DNA of 64,000 nt from Ceratodon purpureus. Taxonomy: Eukaryota > Streptophyta > Bryopsida > Pseudoditrichales > Ditrichaceae. The position numbers were made by a program, and so were the translations under genes. Location: assembly GCA_014871385.1 (NCBI GenBank), contig CM026428.1, forward strand, positions 2,614,776 to 2,678,775, written 5' to 3'. The first letter of the stretch is position 1. Every line of letters starts with the position of its first letter. Below are positions 22,792 to 34,361 of the stretch, one piece after another. Under the pieces are notes generated by a model, which saw nothing but the letters and a program-made list of their open reading frames with translations, had not been told where the DNA came from and searched no databases.

Positions 22792-22874
22792 ATAAAACGC
22801 TTTTCGGCTCCTGTGGACATTATGTGAAGCTACCAAGTCCTATCTGCGCAGAGGACCTCGAGTCATGGATTTAA

Positions 22875-24106
22875 CAAGAAGCTGCAGTAGTTATCGACAC
22901 CAGAAGACATTAGCATTTGGAAAACGAGCTCTTTTAGAAAGGTTCTTGTAATTAGCAGTGGAAAAATTGGTGTGAAAATCAGAAAACTTAGACATGTTTA
23001 GATTGTATAGTTTCCAACCCGGGGCCGTTAATGAGGAGGAAGATTGTGAAGTAGAAGCCTGCAGCAGGCTGCCCTTGTACAATTAGGTGCCTGACTTCAG
23101 TGTTTATTCACTTGCTTATCGATCGATCTGTCTGCAACGTAACATGGCGCCATTCGTCACAACAGATCCGATTCTGATTAGCTTTTCTCGATTGCGTAAC
23201 TCACAAATATTCTCGAACTTGTACTATCTCGATGCGACCTCAGTCAACCCCAAGAATGCAAGGTCAGGGAATTGCAATTGGAGGAATTGATGGCGTCTGG
23301 GAAGCAGGGAGCGAGCACAAGCAACGAGGGTTTAGGGTAATAAGGCTCAGGTACATTAGGATTGTGGAGTTTGGACATTATTTTTAAGGTAGGCAGTGGT
23401 TGGGAGCGGGTGGCTTGTGTGGAGTTGGACGTCGGCAGAGCAGGGCAGTCAAAGCATTTAGTATAAGTGTCGGAATAGAAACAAGCGCGATGATTTGTGA
23501 TTGCTGTAGCTTCGATAGGAGTTGAGTTAGAGGAAACTTGGCATAGTAGGAGGTTTGGCAACATAGCGAAGCTATTTGCAGACACGAGCAGCGTATGCAT
23601 GCCGTAGTTGGTTATGTTACGATCAGTTCAGGTCATGGCTGAATTGGTTGCTGATCCCTTTTGCATTTTCATAAAAATCCTGACAAATTGTGACGGACGG
23701 AACATGGACAAGATAGAGATGCTCTCATGGGAGCACATGTGTTTTCAATTATCACTAGACAAAGTGGAAGATAGAGCCCACATTTTTGGATATCCTTTCT
23801 TGAATTCGGATTGTCAAACTATATCTAGTATTCGTAGAAAAGGTGTCAAGCATTTGTTCTGCCCAGCATCAATGAGTTATGGCCGCTGAGCCTCTGCGTC
23901 CCAGAATGTTATGCATATCGCAAGAATGGTACGTATCAACTGTTCAACGCGGAATTATTACGTACAGTGATAACACAAGCATCTTGCACCCAGCTTTGTG
24001 ATCCATTTGGATAGTCTAGTGTACTGAGAACGGTCTTGTGTAATGGCATGTGATAGAGTCGAGGAAAACGTGTGCACACTTTGTTTGATGACGAACGTTG
24101 CTTAAT
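22875..24106. other. Intergenic
   Basis: No gene supported. Several 60 to 118-codon frames occur on both strands without known motifs or splice partners. Confidence 0.45.
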
Positions 24107-24205
24107 TGTCTCCACCTCAGACTCTCCCGCCAGCATGGACACAACTTGGGACATGGATGGATTAATGGATGCCACTGACTGAGTGCAGAGCAGAGCTACC
24201 ATACT
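24107..24205 (-). pseudogene. Fragment of a receptor-like kinase (subdomain XI)
   Basis: The minus-strand reading contains VALLCTQSVASINPSMSQ followed by VVSMLAGESEVE, the signature of the last kinase subdomain of plant receptor-like kinases (usually ALLCTQ...RPSMS.VV.ML.G). The conserved arginine of RPSMS is N here, so the residue that normally pairs with the APE glutamate is lost. I found no other kinase motifs (HRD, DFG, APE) on this strand between here and 25.9 kb, so it is a leftover exon piece. The surrounding frame 24202-23936 stays open but is not recognisable beyond this motif. Confidence 0.65.
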
Positions 24206-25732
24206 TCTGTACTTGATCTAGTTCGGTTCTTATCATAATTCTAAACTAATTGGTAAAATTTAGTTTCTTTGAGCCGATTGCAACCACTCCTATAACTGTT
24301 TGTGTGCAAATCACCTTGAACGTGTATTAAATTTCATTCAAGGACCGTGCTTGTAAACTCAGATTGAACTCAACCATTCATTCATTCAGTGATGTATGTT
24401 TGATTTTCACTCTTCTCAGTGAATGATCAGTATATTATAACAATCCTTTTGGAAGAGGATGAGCATTGATCCAACTGCAGATTTCTTTTAGTGCCATGTT
24501 TTTCTCTCACTTCCAGCTCCAGGTTGCATTTCACTCCACCACATGCACTCGTGACACATACGGGAGCACTACTTTCTCAGAGCGAGTAGTCTGCTCTAAG
24601 TCTTCAGTTTCTCTGGATTATGTTTGATTACTTGCCATCTCCCTCGCCAAAAGGCTTAGCTGTGCATTGCTCCATCGCTTTCACTCATTAGTTTCAGTTG
24701 CCTTGGCATGCACCTTGCTCGGACCTTGATTTCTAATATAGCGTCCCATCGTGGCTCAGCGGTTTGCAATTCCATCCGACCTTGGCTTTTCAAACTGACG
24801 TTGGGCTTTCACATGTGCATCTTGCTTCTCTGTTTAATATTTGTACCCAGTGTCAACTAAGTTTCAAGCACCGCTTGAATTTTTGTTCCCAGCTGGAGGC
24901 CGTACAAGAGTATTGATGACTCGCCCCCTCACAAGAAGGGTAAGCCATTTCATCCATTTTGGTACACACCCAAAACCTCCTGCTTGTGTCTCAAAGCACA
25001 CTTCACATAATAACAGTGCATCAAAGTTGTTCTCCGGAATCCTTATAGATGCTCACGTCCGCTTAAATTATTGCAAATACTGTGAATCATAGCTGTATTT
25101 GTCATGGTCATCACAAGCAGCACTAGGGATAAATACCATACAGGGTTAGAGATCATTTTTTTAAGCATGATACACGATGTTTTATCCAAATATAGCGCCC
25201 ATCAAAGTTGAAAAATGCTCAACCAACCTCAGGCTGATGAACTTGACCGAACTTATTTCACATTAAAAGCTTAGCTCTTCAAACATGCCAGTTTATCCAA
25301 ACAAGGCGACCCTCACAATGAATTCAGGATATTCACTTACTACATGGGGGTCAACCTTCCAGTGGTCATCTTCTCTTCGAAGTGGACGAGAACAATCAGT
25401 TTGTAATTTCCCGATTCAAACTTCACTAAGTGACAGGCAATGAAAAAGTGTGCATTAGAGATTACTTCACCAACATGGGTCATTCCAAACATGTTCCATC
25501 AACCTCCCAGCAGAGAGTGCCATAGACTATGAAACAATACCAACTCTCACCACAGATTCTCGCAGAAGGAGACCAAAACATTCAGGTAGAACATCATGTC
25601 ACACCAAGTTGCAACATAGAAAGTTTCAAAATTGCCAAGTGGCCTTCAAAATTTCTTCATTGATGTGAGCACATACAAAATATCCGCAACTGAGGTCGTG
25701 AATTTGGCAACACATTCAAACCATAATCATGT
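24206..25732. other. Intergenic with dispersed-repeat copy
   Basis: No gene is supported. It holds the third copy of the dispersed coding-like repeat at about 25330-25640. Confidence 0.4.
25330..25640 (-). repeat. Dispersed coding-like repeat, copy 3 (decayed)
   Basis: It aligns with 18465-18705 in the same orientation and is the longest copy. The minus strand reads WEVDGTCLE in the matching place. There are stops in all frames. Confidence 0.55.
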
Positions 25733-25919
25733 CCTGAATCAGGAAGAAAGTTTTTACGATATGCTTTGACAAGAAGATTGGGCAGTGTTCATATAATACA
25801 AATCTGTACACCCCGCGGGCATCTGCAGGGACTTCACAAGTATGGAATGGGTCGCCCAATCTTCTGTTACGGTCGACGTTGATGTACATGAACTGCCCAT
25901 TGCAACGAACGTTGGAACT
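25733..25919 (-). other. Candidate exon-like ORF just downstream of the TRM gene
   Basis: On the minus strand, 25919-25733 is open for about 62 codons with a balanced, protein-like composition (VRCNGQFMYINV, then DPFHTCEVPADARGVYRFV) and starts right after an ACAG acceptor-like site. I do not recognise it. It lies after the TRM stop codon on the same strand, so it could be an alternative last exon, a remnant of another gene, or chance; the plus strand is open across part of it too. Confidence 0.25.
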
Positions 25920-25947
25920 GTTATCTACGTTGTGTGTGTGTATTGAT

Positions 25948-28900
25948 TTACAGGCTTCGGCAAAGCTCCTGCATCAAGTCTCTCCAGATGAACTTCTCCA
26001 AGTGAAGGCAAATGCGGTCGGTTTCCCGGTGGAGCGACAACCACGAGCTCGACGTATGCAAGTCCTGCGCCACCAAGCTCTCCAGGTAATGATCGTTGTG
26101 AAACTCCCGGCATTGTGCGGGGAACTGCCGCTTGTGAATCTCACTCCAAACTTCCTCCACAAGCTTCCGTCCGGTTGCGAAGTGGGCTTTTGTTGCGGTG
26201 CGGCCAGCGAGTTGCAGCCATGGCTGCTCGAGGCATTGTGGCTCCAGTTGCGCAACAAGTATCTCGTTGATGGCGTCAAAGAGGATGCGTCGATTTGAGG
26301 CACCAATTTGGTTGGTGGAGTAGGAGGCTTCGACTGTCTTGAGGATTTGGAGGCTGATTGGCTGCGTTGCCGAGTGCCACCTGCTGATGTTGCGCCCGCC
26401 ATGCGTGTGGAAGCCGGAGGTGACGAGAATGTCGCGCACGAATGCGAAATCAGCTTCGGGACCGGTTGGATAATCTGGTGGAAGGAGAGGCTTCTCGGCG
26501 TTTGTTGGCTTGTGCGTCGGTAGCGAATTGGTGGAGCTCGTTCGGCTGGGAGATTGGTGCACGACCTCGGATTTCTGTGTATCGCGATGGCTCAGCATTT
26601 CCGGGACATTCTCCACGTTGTCTCTCGATCTTTCGTTACCATCAACTTTGAGAAGTCGTAACCGGATTCGTAATTCTGCGAGAGCCAGGAGAAGGTGAGG
26701 AAGGCTTCAGCAACATTTCGAAAAGAAATGCAATGTGCATAACAGAGCCATGACGTGAAGTTAGGGCCAGAGTTTGAAAGTGTGAAGAATGGAACATACC
26801 TTGAAGGTCATTAGTAATCTCCTTGAACTCGAGAGGGCTCGGAGACTCCTCGTCGAAAGGCGTCTCCAACACAGAGACAGGACTTGGCTGTCCATTCTTG
26901 TCGCTGTTTGATTCCTGGCCATCGTCCACATTGTCCAGAATGTTTCGTGCAGTCTTCCACTCTCGTGGAGGCTTTGGGCTCTTCTTTTCACTCTGGACCT
27001 GAAAGACCCACCATAGAAACTTGAGCTTCCACCTTATGAAATTTGTTGACAAAAACCGCCTGGAATCGCAAATGCTAATCAAATCCTGCGTGGATAGTTT
27101 TTTTAAAAAAATTGGAATTTAAATGCTGATAGATGTTAGAAATCATGCTTCTCATTACATACCTGATGTGTGCGCGGTGAGGGTGGACAGACAGTGCTCG
27201 GAAGCGCTGACACCGCAGTTTTTGTACTCTCGGCAGTAGGTTTTCTCTTGGGAGTTGAAGTCAAATGTGAGAGCACTTCCAAAAACTCGCCTTCGCAGGG
27301 TGCAGCATCAGAATCTGCACTGCTTTCAGGAACGACGCTCTCGTCCCGGGAGGAAGTCTCACGGCGAGCTTGGTCAATCTCAGCACAGGTCACCACCTGC
27401 CTCGGCTTTTCCTTTCCTTTTTTGGACCCAGTTCTGTTCGGCCTGACGTGAATCCTGACATTCACGGCGCTGTCTGCGTCGCTGAGGGTATGACTCTGCG
27501 AGACGCAGGCTTCTGCAAGAGCTGCAACTCGTGACAGAACAGGGGATGGGTTCGGAAACAAAGTCTGCTGGTTGGAAGGCATCGTGGCCTGAGGAACCTG
27601 GGCATCCCTGCCCTTCTTCCTGCCGACTGAGAAGAAGCCCAGTTTCCTCTTGTCTCCAGCCTGACCCTTCCCAGGCTTGGCTGCCCCGGTTGTGCCCTTT
27701 GCAGTGCGGGCAGTGTCAGAGGTGCATTGCCCTCGCTCTCGCAGCAATGCCACATTTGGCACCGACCGCGAGCGAGTGAGGTTCGACGCAGGCTCATTGG
27801 CAGGATCAAGGAGCTTCTTGCTGGTGGATACCGGGCTGTTGATCTTCTGCTTCAATGCATTACTTCGGGTGGCATTTTCATTGGCAGAAGACGACCTGCG
27901 CATGCGGTTCTCGCCTTCAGTGCTCGAGCGCGGAGAGCCACGTCGTGGAGACTCTGACGTCAAGCAAGTCTTCTTCGTCGCCATGGCTCGCTCTGCTGCT
28001 CGGAGTGTGGCAGGGGAATCCGTCGGGTCGGTGAGTACTGGTTTCGTGTTCTCAGTTGCTCGCTTCCGAGTTACTTTCGGTGTGGCTGCCGCTTCATGTG
28101 ATCGAGCTAAGAGGTGAGGCGAGCTGGGGAGACTGATGCATGATCTGCTCACACTCTCTCTGATAATCTTAACCGAAGGAGTCGATATGTCCTCGCCATC
28201 GCTCGTGCAGGTCATGTCGTCCATGTCTGGTCTCATCATAGAGATACGCTTACCAGTAGAGAGGCTCTTCGTTAAAGTGGAATTGCTGGGCTTCCGGGAA
28301 CCAGCTTCACGAGCGTGTTTCGCAATCTCTCGCGCAATGTCTTTTGAGTCTCGCAACGAGCCTTGCAAATGTTCCTTTCTGATGACTGAGTCTGTGGATA
28401 ACCGAGCCTCCTCCCGTGGTCTAGAGTTTTCGTCTCTTCGCCGCAGCCTCTCCTTGATCTCCACGATGACATCCTTCGGGCCGCTCTTGTTGTTACCCCT
28501 GGCTTCATCACTTGATGTCTTAACCTTCGGAGATGCAGGGGGCAGCATATACCTTGAATTCGTGGACAACGAAGTCCTCAGCTTCACATCATCCGACAAG
28601 TCTCTCGATTCCGTGCTAATTCTCCTTGAACCAGTGCTGTTGCATCTCTCAATCGCGGGCTGAGACTCAGAGGACGTCGCAGCTGACTGCTGCTTATTGT
28701 GATCATTCGAGCGTTTGCGAGAATCCGAGGACATAAAGAGACGGGCGAAGGCGCGAGGGCTGAACCCTTCTCGCCTCCGCTCGGGGACGTCCCTGGGGCT
28801 TGCTGCGCCTCCTTTCCCTTTCTTCAGAGACTTCACATGACTCACCGGTGTGGTGGCATTGGAGTTCTCGTTGCTAAACACGACGTGCGGCTTCTGCTGG

Positions 28901-30130
28901 AGAAACTGAAAAATAAAATCCTTATTGCATTGCAAAAACTCCATAGCGTCCAGAAACTCCTTGGATTCCTCAAATTTTCCCTGGCCATTGAGACGCTTCG
29001 GATCGGCTATGATGCCCTGAGACAATGCAATCCTCGCTTTGTCGAGAGTGGCGCGCACCTTGTCCTTCTTCTCCTCCAGTCGGCGATTCATCTCGTCCAG
29101 CTGGGACGCACGCAAGCGCTCTTGCTGCTTCGCCTCGAATTCAATCTTAAACTTCTGCAGTTGCTCTTCCTGCGGGTGGTCTCGGAAAGGCAGCACCGGA
29201 GCTGACGGTCTCTCTTCGTCCACGCGCTGCACGGTATTCCGAGGCAGAGGAGGACGCTGCCACGACGGTGGCACCGCGCCTTGCGAGTGCTGCCTGATCA
29301 ACACCGGATTTCCGCCTTCTGCCTTGGCACGTCCATAGGTCGGCATTTCTTGTAAAGACTTCCGGGGGCGCACAGTTGGAAGCTCGTCCGGCATTGCATC
29401 CAACCCCATAAGCCGGGCTACGACATTAGGCGCTCGTCTCTTTGTCTCGGAGTACTGCTCCGGTCTGTCACGCTCAGCTACGCTACGCAATGGGCCACCC
29501 CTGTTCCATCGCCCGTCGCTCGCCGCAAGAGCTGGGGTGTAGTACTCGTACCCGAACTGCAATAAACAGCTGCACATGTCAATCTCGCAACTCTCTGATG
29601 ACGATCAACACTCGTCCCTGATCGACACAGCTCTCTCTAAACAAATCACTGACCAGCACTCAGCTGACAATACTCACAGGAATGTCCTCGGGTTTGGAGG
29701 AGCTGGCGCCAGTCGATACATTGGTAAACTCGAAATTGCTCCCCACGTCCAAACTATTCCTCGGTGCCTCAAAACCTGTGTGGCCCAAGAAGCAGAAACT
29801 GAGAACCCTTGGTAACAAATATGCAACTCAGATGAATCCTTTCGTGTCTGATTCTGTACTGTGCAGTGGAACCCTGCCTCTTCAATCCACTCGTTCTCCA
29901 AACCTACTCCTATGCTACCAAGCTCACATTTATGTTGGAAAATTTCTGGCGCAACAAAGAATGAAATAATGAACTCCTCAGCTAGCTAACATCGCCCACT
30001 AAATTCAGAAAAGAAGCTTGAAGTTGCGAACGTCTGGGCTAGAAGTGCTACCTCCAACTACATGACTCCGAGGTTGCTTCGCCCCTGCAAGTGCTTCGTT
30101 CAAGTCGAAAACCTGAAATATGCTCGCCAT
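25948..30130 (-). CDS. TRM/LONGIFOLIA-family protein with DUF3741 and DUF4378
   Basis: Five exons joined by phase: 30130-30052, 29775-29678, 29556-27163, 26998-26800 and 26675-25948, giving 1165 residues. The start MASIFQVFDLNEAL resembles the N-terminal IFQ.FD box of TRM (TONNEAU1-recruiting motif) proteins; exon 2 gives GFEAPRNSLD. Next come the conserved APNVVARLMGLDAMP box (101-115), a charged coiled-coil-like region (about 190-237) and a second conserved helix SKEFLDAMEFLQ (257-268). A long basic, serine-rich disordered stretch follows, and DUF4378 runs from about 995 to the end (DFAFVRDILVTSGF onward). Family members bind microtubules or TON1/PP2A and steer cell shape and division-plane orientation. 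Every junction is GT-AG and in phase. Some upstream codons of the large ORF (MCSCLLQ) are intronic, because a TTATTGCAG acceptor precedes FGYEYY. Confidence 0.9.
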
Positions 30131-32550
30131 TGAGTGGAACCTCGGGAGCTTAGTATAAGTATAGCGCAGCACTGCGCTCCGGCATTGCGAACGGGCGCAG
30201 GCGGGGAATAGTAAGCCTCGTCACCGCTGCTGAGCTACGCCTCTTGAATGTTGCCGATAACGAGGCAAAAGGTAGTCACAGTCCCTCCAAATTGCAGTTT
30301 CCTTTTGCTATTTGAATGCAGTCACAGAGTTTCGTTGCACGAGACCAATTCCCACGGTGACTTGGTGTTGCGTCCGACTGGTCGAGGTCGTGCCGAGTAT
30401 AGTAAATTAGTCCTCTGTTGAAGAAAAACATGGCAATATTAGTACGACCCTATCAAAGCTCTTCTTCGGAGAGCGCGCCCAACGTTCGTGATACAAACGT
30501 CTCGCGCCGAGATGTGCACCCAACGTTCGCATTGCCTCAATCTCAGTTTCACCAATCGAACATAGGAATATGCAGACAACGCTGGCTACAGTGGTGGTCA
30601 ACTTTCTTCACCCCAAATTTGGAACAACGCACCCCGAAATGCCCGATTCAGACAGGTACAGACAAAGATCACCTCCAAGATTAGGCATCACCACACAATG
30701 TCCGTGCACAGGGTTCAAACCTCACACTCAAAGTCCCAACTTGACACCGTCAATGACCCCGTTCGAGCTCATCCCCAGTTGGATCGAAGAGAACTATACC
30801 AACCGATTCCTCACATTCAAAACTCTCACTCAAAACTGACTTTTTCTTGTGCTACTCGGCATGCCTGCCAGCGTGACCATGTTGTGGTTCGGCGCTTCCA
30901 AGCGGGAGCTGGTCATGATAAATTGGTAAAGGATTACTGGGCATAAGAAACGCACCTGCAGTTACAACTTCTGGATCCACACGATCGCTAGACTTCTGCT
31001 CCACCGAAGTGCAACTCGACCATATTCAGGAAGTCAAAGTGACAACGAGAGAGGGCAAGCGAAGTGCTCTTCACTACTCCGTCACCCTCACCTACACATC
31101 AGTCACCGCTCCAAACCTCTACAACCTCCACCCACTTCTCACCACTGCAAGTGGCCGACTCCACCCAGTCGTGTCTACACTCAGCTGAATATTCGCCGCA
31201 GTACTACACCTTCCCTCCATCACCTTTCTCCCGCAGACCACCAAGTCCATTCACCACCCACGCAGAACACGCCTCGCAATCCGTTCTGACGTCACACAAG
31301 CAACTCGCAAACAGGTGCCGAACACGCCAGGCCAAACGCAGCAGCTCCCTGATCATACCACCTTTACAGCCTCGCCTTCAATTCCCTTCACGAATATTCC
31401 TCCTCGACAATCCTCCTCACATGCGAAGAACCCATGGCTCCCAATCTACAGCAACAGTAACCGCACTCAATGAGCCCCCGGCCAACATACAACCTCGACG
31501 TCGACGTCAACTCAACTCACCTCAGCTCAACACGTCTATTCAGCTCCCACTCTCGGCAACAATTAAAAACCATATCCAAAAACATCCCCAAGACTACAGT
31601 TTCACAACACTATACACTTGCGTCAGCTCAAACAACACGACACCGACGGGAAACATGGGATGGAATCCGAAGCATCGATCATCACTCAGCTACTCACCTG
31701 CAACTGGACGACTCCTGATGAACTCCACCATTCCCGGATGCTGCGTCGTTGGAGTGTTCGGAATTTCGGCAACGGCAGGATACCTCATCTGAGCATCGAA
31801 GTCTTCACAGACAGAGAAAAAAAAAGGCGAAAATCAAATAAAAATGTGCAGGAATAAGTTAAGTTAAAGTCGCTGGCTGGTCAGGGCGCAGGAGACTCCG
31901 ATGATCTGTGGACTGGTTCCTGGGCTACTACCATGAGTAGGGGCACTTAAATGAGAGAGAGGAGTGTGAGCTCAGAGCTGTGTGAATGGGGAGAGGGGCT
32001 CATAATGGGGTAGGGGTTAAGGTGTAGGCCTGGCAGATTTTTTTCTTTTTTAATTTATTTTATTTTGGTTTGGGTTAATTTTTTCCACCGTGATGTGTAC
32101 GTATATGTATGTAACTACTGGCTGAGGAGTCCGTTTTCCACCCACTTTTGGACTAAGTTAACTTACACTGGGTTGAGGTGGGTTGGGTGGAGGCCAGTTT
32201 GGAGGAGACTCTTGACTCTTTAGCTAGCGCAGGCTCAGGGAAAATCTTTGCTGGGGGGTACATGTGCAGAGGAGTGACCACAGGTGCTGTGTGACTACTG
32301 GGGGTTGTGGTGTGGGAGTACAGGAGAGCGGTACAAAAGAGATTTCAACTCTGGAGTGGGGTTACTCTGGCAAGGGAACTTTGTGGAGGAAACTTTGTGG
32401 TGATACCCGTTTTAGAAAACTTTCATCTTTTAGTGTTGTTTCCTTTTCCTGTGATTGACTTTCCAGTAGTATTTTTTGATGGGTTTACAGTACCGGTAGT
32501 TCGAATGTTATGGTGATAGAAAATTTAGCAATGTAGAGTGAGTGTGGAGT
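30131..32550. other. Upstream region of the TRM gene
   Basis: Probably the promoter and long 5' leader of the minus-strand TRM gene. A 242-codon plus-strand frame at 31064-31792 is Pro/Ser/Thr-rich because the plus strand is C-rich there; it has no domain and I do not call it a gene. From about 32.0 kb the sequence becomes T-rich and repeat-laden. Confidence 0.45.
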
Positions 32551-32722
32551 TCATCTTTTTGTCCACCATGTTAGATTTGTTTCTAAGTTTTTCTCGTAAC
32601 GGAAGGTATTTAATATGACTTTTAAAGTATTGATATTTTCTTCTTTTTGTTCACCATGTTAGATTTGTTTCTAAGTTTTGTTGGTAGTGGAAAGTATTTA
32701 ATTTGAATTTAAAGTATTATGT
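32551..32722. repeat. Tandem duplication, two units of about 88 bp
   Basis: The string CACCATGTTAGATTTGTTTC and its following sequence occur twice about 87 bp apart (about 32564 and 32651), each ending in TATTTAAT...TTTAAAGTATT. Confidence 0.85.
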
Positions 32723-32732
32723 ATTTACATGG

Positions 32733-32820
32733 AATGTAGGGGAGTCTTACCAGGTTGTAGGCTTTATGGATGAACTGTAGGGGAGCTACCACTAGGTTAT
32801 AGGCTTTCTGAATGAACTGT
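32733..32820. repeat. Tandem duplication, two units of about 45 bp
   Basis: GTAGGGGAG...CCA-GGTT-TAGGCTTT..GATGAACT is present twice in succession with a few differences. Confidence 0.75.
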
Positions 32821-32960
32821 CTCTTCAAGTCTAAAGATTTTGAATTTCAAAATTTTCACTGGAATGTACAAAATAGTAATATATATCGGGAACTTTGGTA
32901 CTTGAGAGTTCCTTCAAAGTTCTTTATACATCGTTCTAAAGTTCTATGTCTGTTCTCTTA

Positions 32961-33041
32961 GGTTCTGTCAAGTTCTATCAAGTTCTGTCAAGTTCTGTCA
33001 AGTACTCTATCAAGTTCTGTCAAGTTCTGTCAAGTACTCTC
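32961..33041. repeat. Minisatellite with 10-bp unit
   Basis: About eight tandem units of AGTTCTGTCA, some varied to AGTTCTATCA or AGTACTCTATCA. Confidence 0.9.
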
Positions 33042-33104
33042 AGACTCAGGTTGTCCATACCATCACGAGGTATTGTACATAACAACAGAGTGGACAATGT
33101 CAAG

Positions 33105-33204
33105 CAAATTCAAATTTAAATGCAGATGTCCTGGAAGAGACAAGATTTTGTCAGAGAATTCAGATTTAATTGTAGATGTCCTGGAAGAGCCAAGATTTTG
33201 CCAG
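33105..33204. repeat. Tandem duplication, two units of about 53 bp
   Basis: Two copies of a block containing AGATGTCCTGGAAGAG then CAAGATTTTG then CAG, preceded in each by CAAATTTAA or CAGATTTAA. Confidence 0.85.
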
Positions 33205-33880
33205 TGCCCTTTTAGATATTTCTATCAAGTTCATAAGGACATTTACTAAGATTGCATGTTGATGAAGATTTGTGACTTGAGAGAAGATTTAAAAACTAAT
33301 TGTCATTAAAAAAAATCACCCAGGTAGATATCACTTTATAAACCACCTTCTGTTTACTTTCAATCATATATGTGATTAATGTATATGGATGATTTTGGCA
33401 TGTACTAATATTTCACCATCAAAAGTAATGTCTTCTTGCAGCAAAACATTCTTTCAAAATTTAATAAGTAGATTCATTTATAAATACCTATGTGAATCAA
33501 TCATTATGCCTGAATGCATTAGCATGCATACATGTTGGAAAAGGATACATCTATAGTTAGTTTTTCTCATTTACAAACATGAACTTCAATTTTTTTTCTA
33601 GAATTTTATAATGCTTCATAAATATATTTCATTCTTCAGAAAAATTATACTCTTCAAAATCTAGGAATTTGACAGCTCACCTCATTCTCATTGTGCACTT
33701 GCACATGTGTACAAATACGCAGTGCGGCACTTGTTGGTGCTGCTTTCCTACATGCTATAATTCTTTTTGAATGAAACGGTATTTCTACAGAATCTGAGGA
33801 TCTGAAAAATCAACTACTACAATGTCCTCTAGCTTATTAAGGAAAGATTTTGTTTTCAGAAAAATACCACTAACAATACA

Positions 33881-34361
33881 TGGGCGGCTTACACTATGGA
33901 CCACGGAGATTGACCACAACTCTCTAAAATCTACAATAGGCCAAGAAAGTTTTCCTGGTCTGACTTTGCTATACACTACCTTGAAAAAGGAGATCGACCA
34001 CAAAAATTGAGGTTTCCTAAATATGCTATTTTTTGCCAAGTCGATATTGTTTCATGGTCCAATGATTTTTCCGTCAAGTCAAGGTAAAATACTAAAAAGG
34101 CCGACTCAACAAAAATCAAAGGGCCGGTTGGGCCAAAAATCAATGATTGGCCAACATCAATTACTTTACTGATTTTTTATTAAAAAAAATCAACCCAAAG
34201 TCATCCCGGTCTAAATCCACTTTACACCATGAGAAGTGACCACGACATTTAAAAAATGATTTTTGATTTTTCATGGTCACGGCTCTAGACCCATAGCCGT
34301 GACCATGGAATGATTTTGATTCTCTTGGTCAATCTTCATGGTCCGTAGTGTAAACCGCCCC
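33881..34361. mobile_element. MITE with GGG(G)CGGTTTACAC ends, copy 1
   Basis: The left end GGGCGGCTTACACTATGGAC and the right end, read inverted as GGGCGGTTTACACTACGGAC, form inverted repeats that extend through GATTGACCA. The flanks carry a 3-base duplication (CAT on both sides). Length is about 480 bp with no coding capacity. A related copy is at 37828-38321. Three-base duplications and G-rich ends fit PIF/Harbinger-type MITEs; the assignment is inferred. Confidence 0.75.

Noticed and set aside
27170-29338. Several plus-strand ORFs of 60-175 codons inside the TRM gene
   Set aside because: They are shadows of the large minus-strand exon, which carries family motifs and clean splice junctions.
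31064-31792. 242-codon plus-strand ORF upstream of the TRM gene
   Set aside because: Pro/Ser/Thr-rich translation of C-rich leader DNA, no domain, and a second frame is open across it; most likely the antisense of the TRM gene's 5' region.
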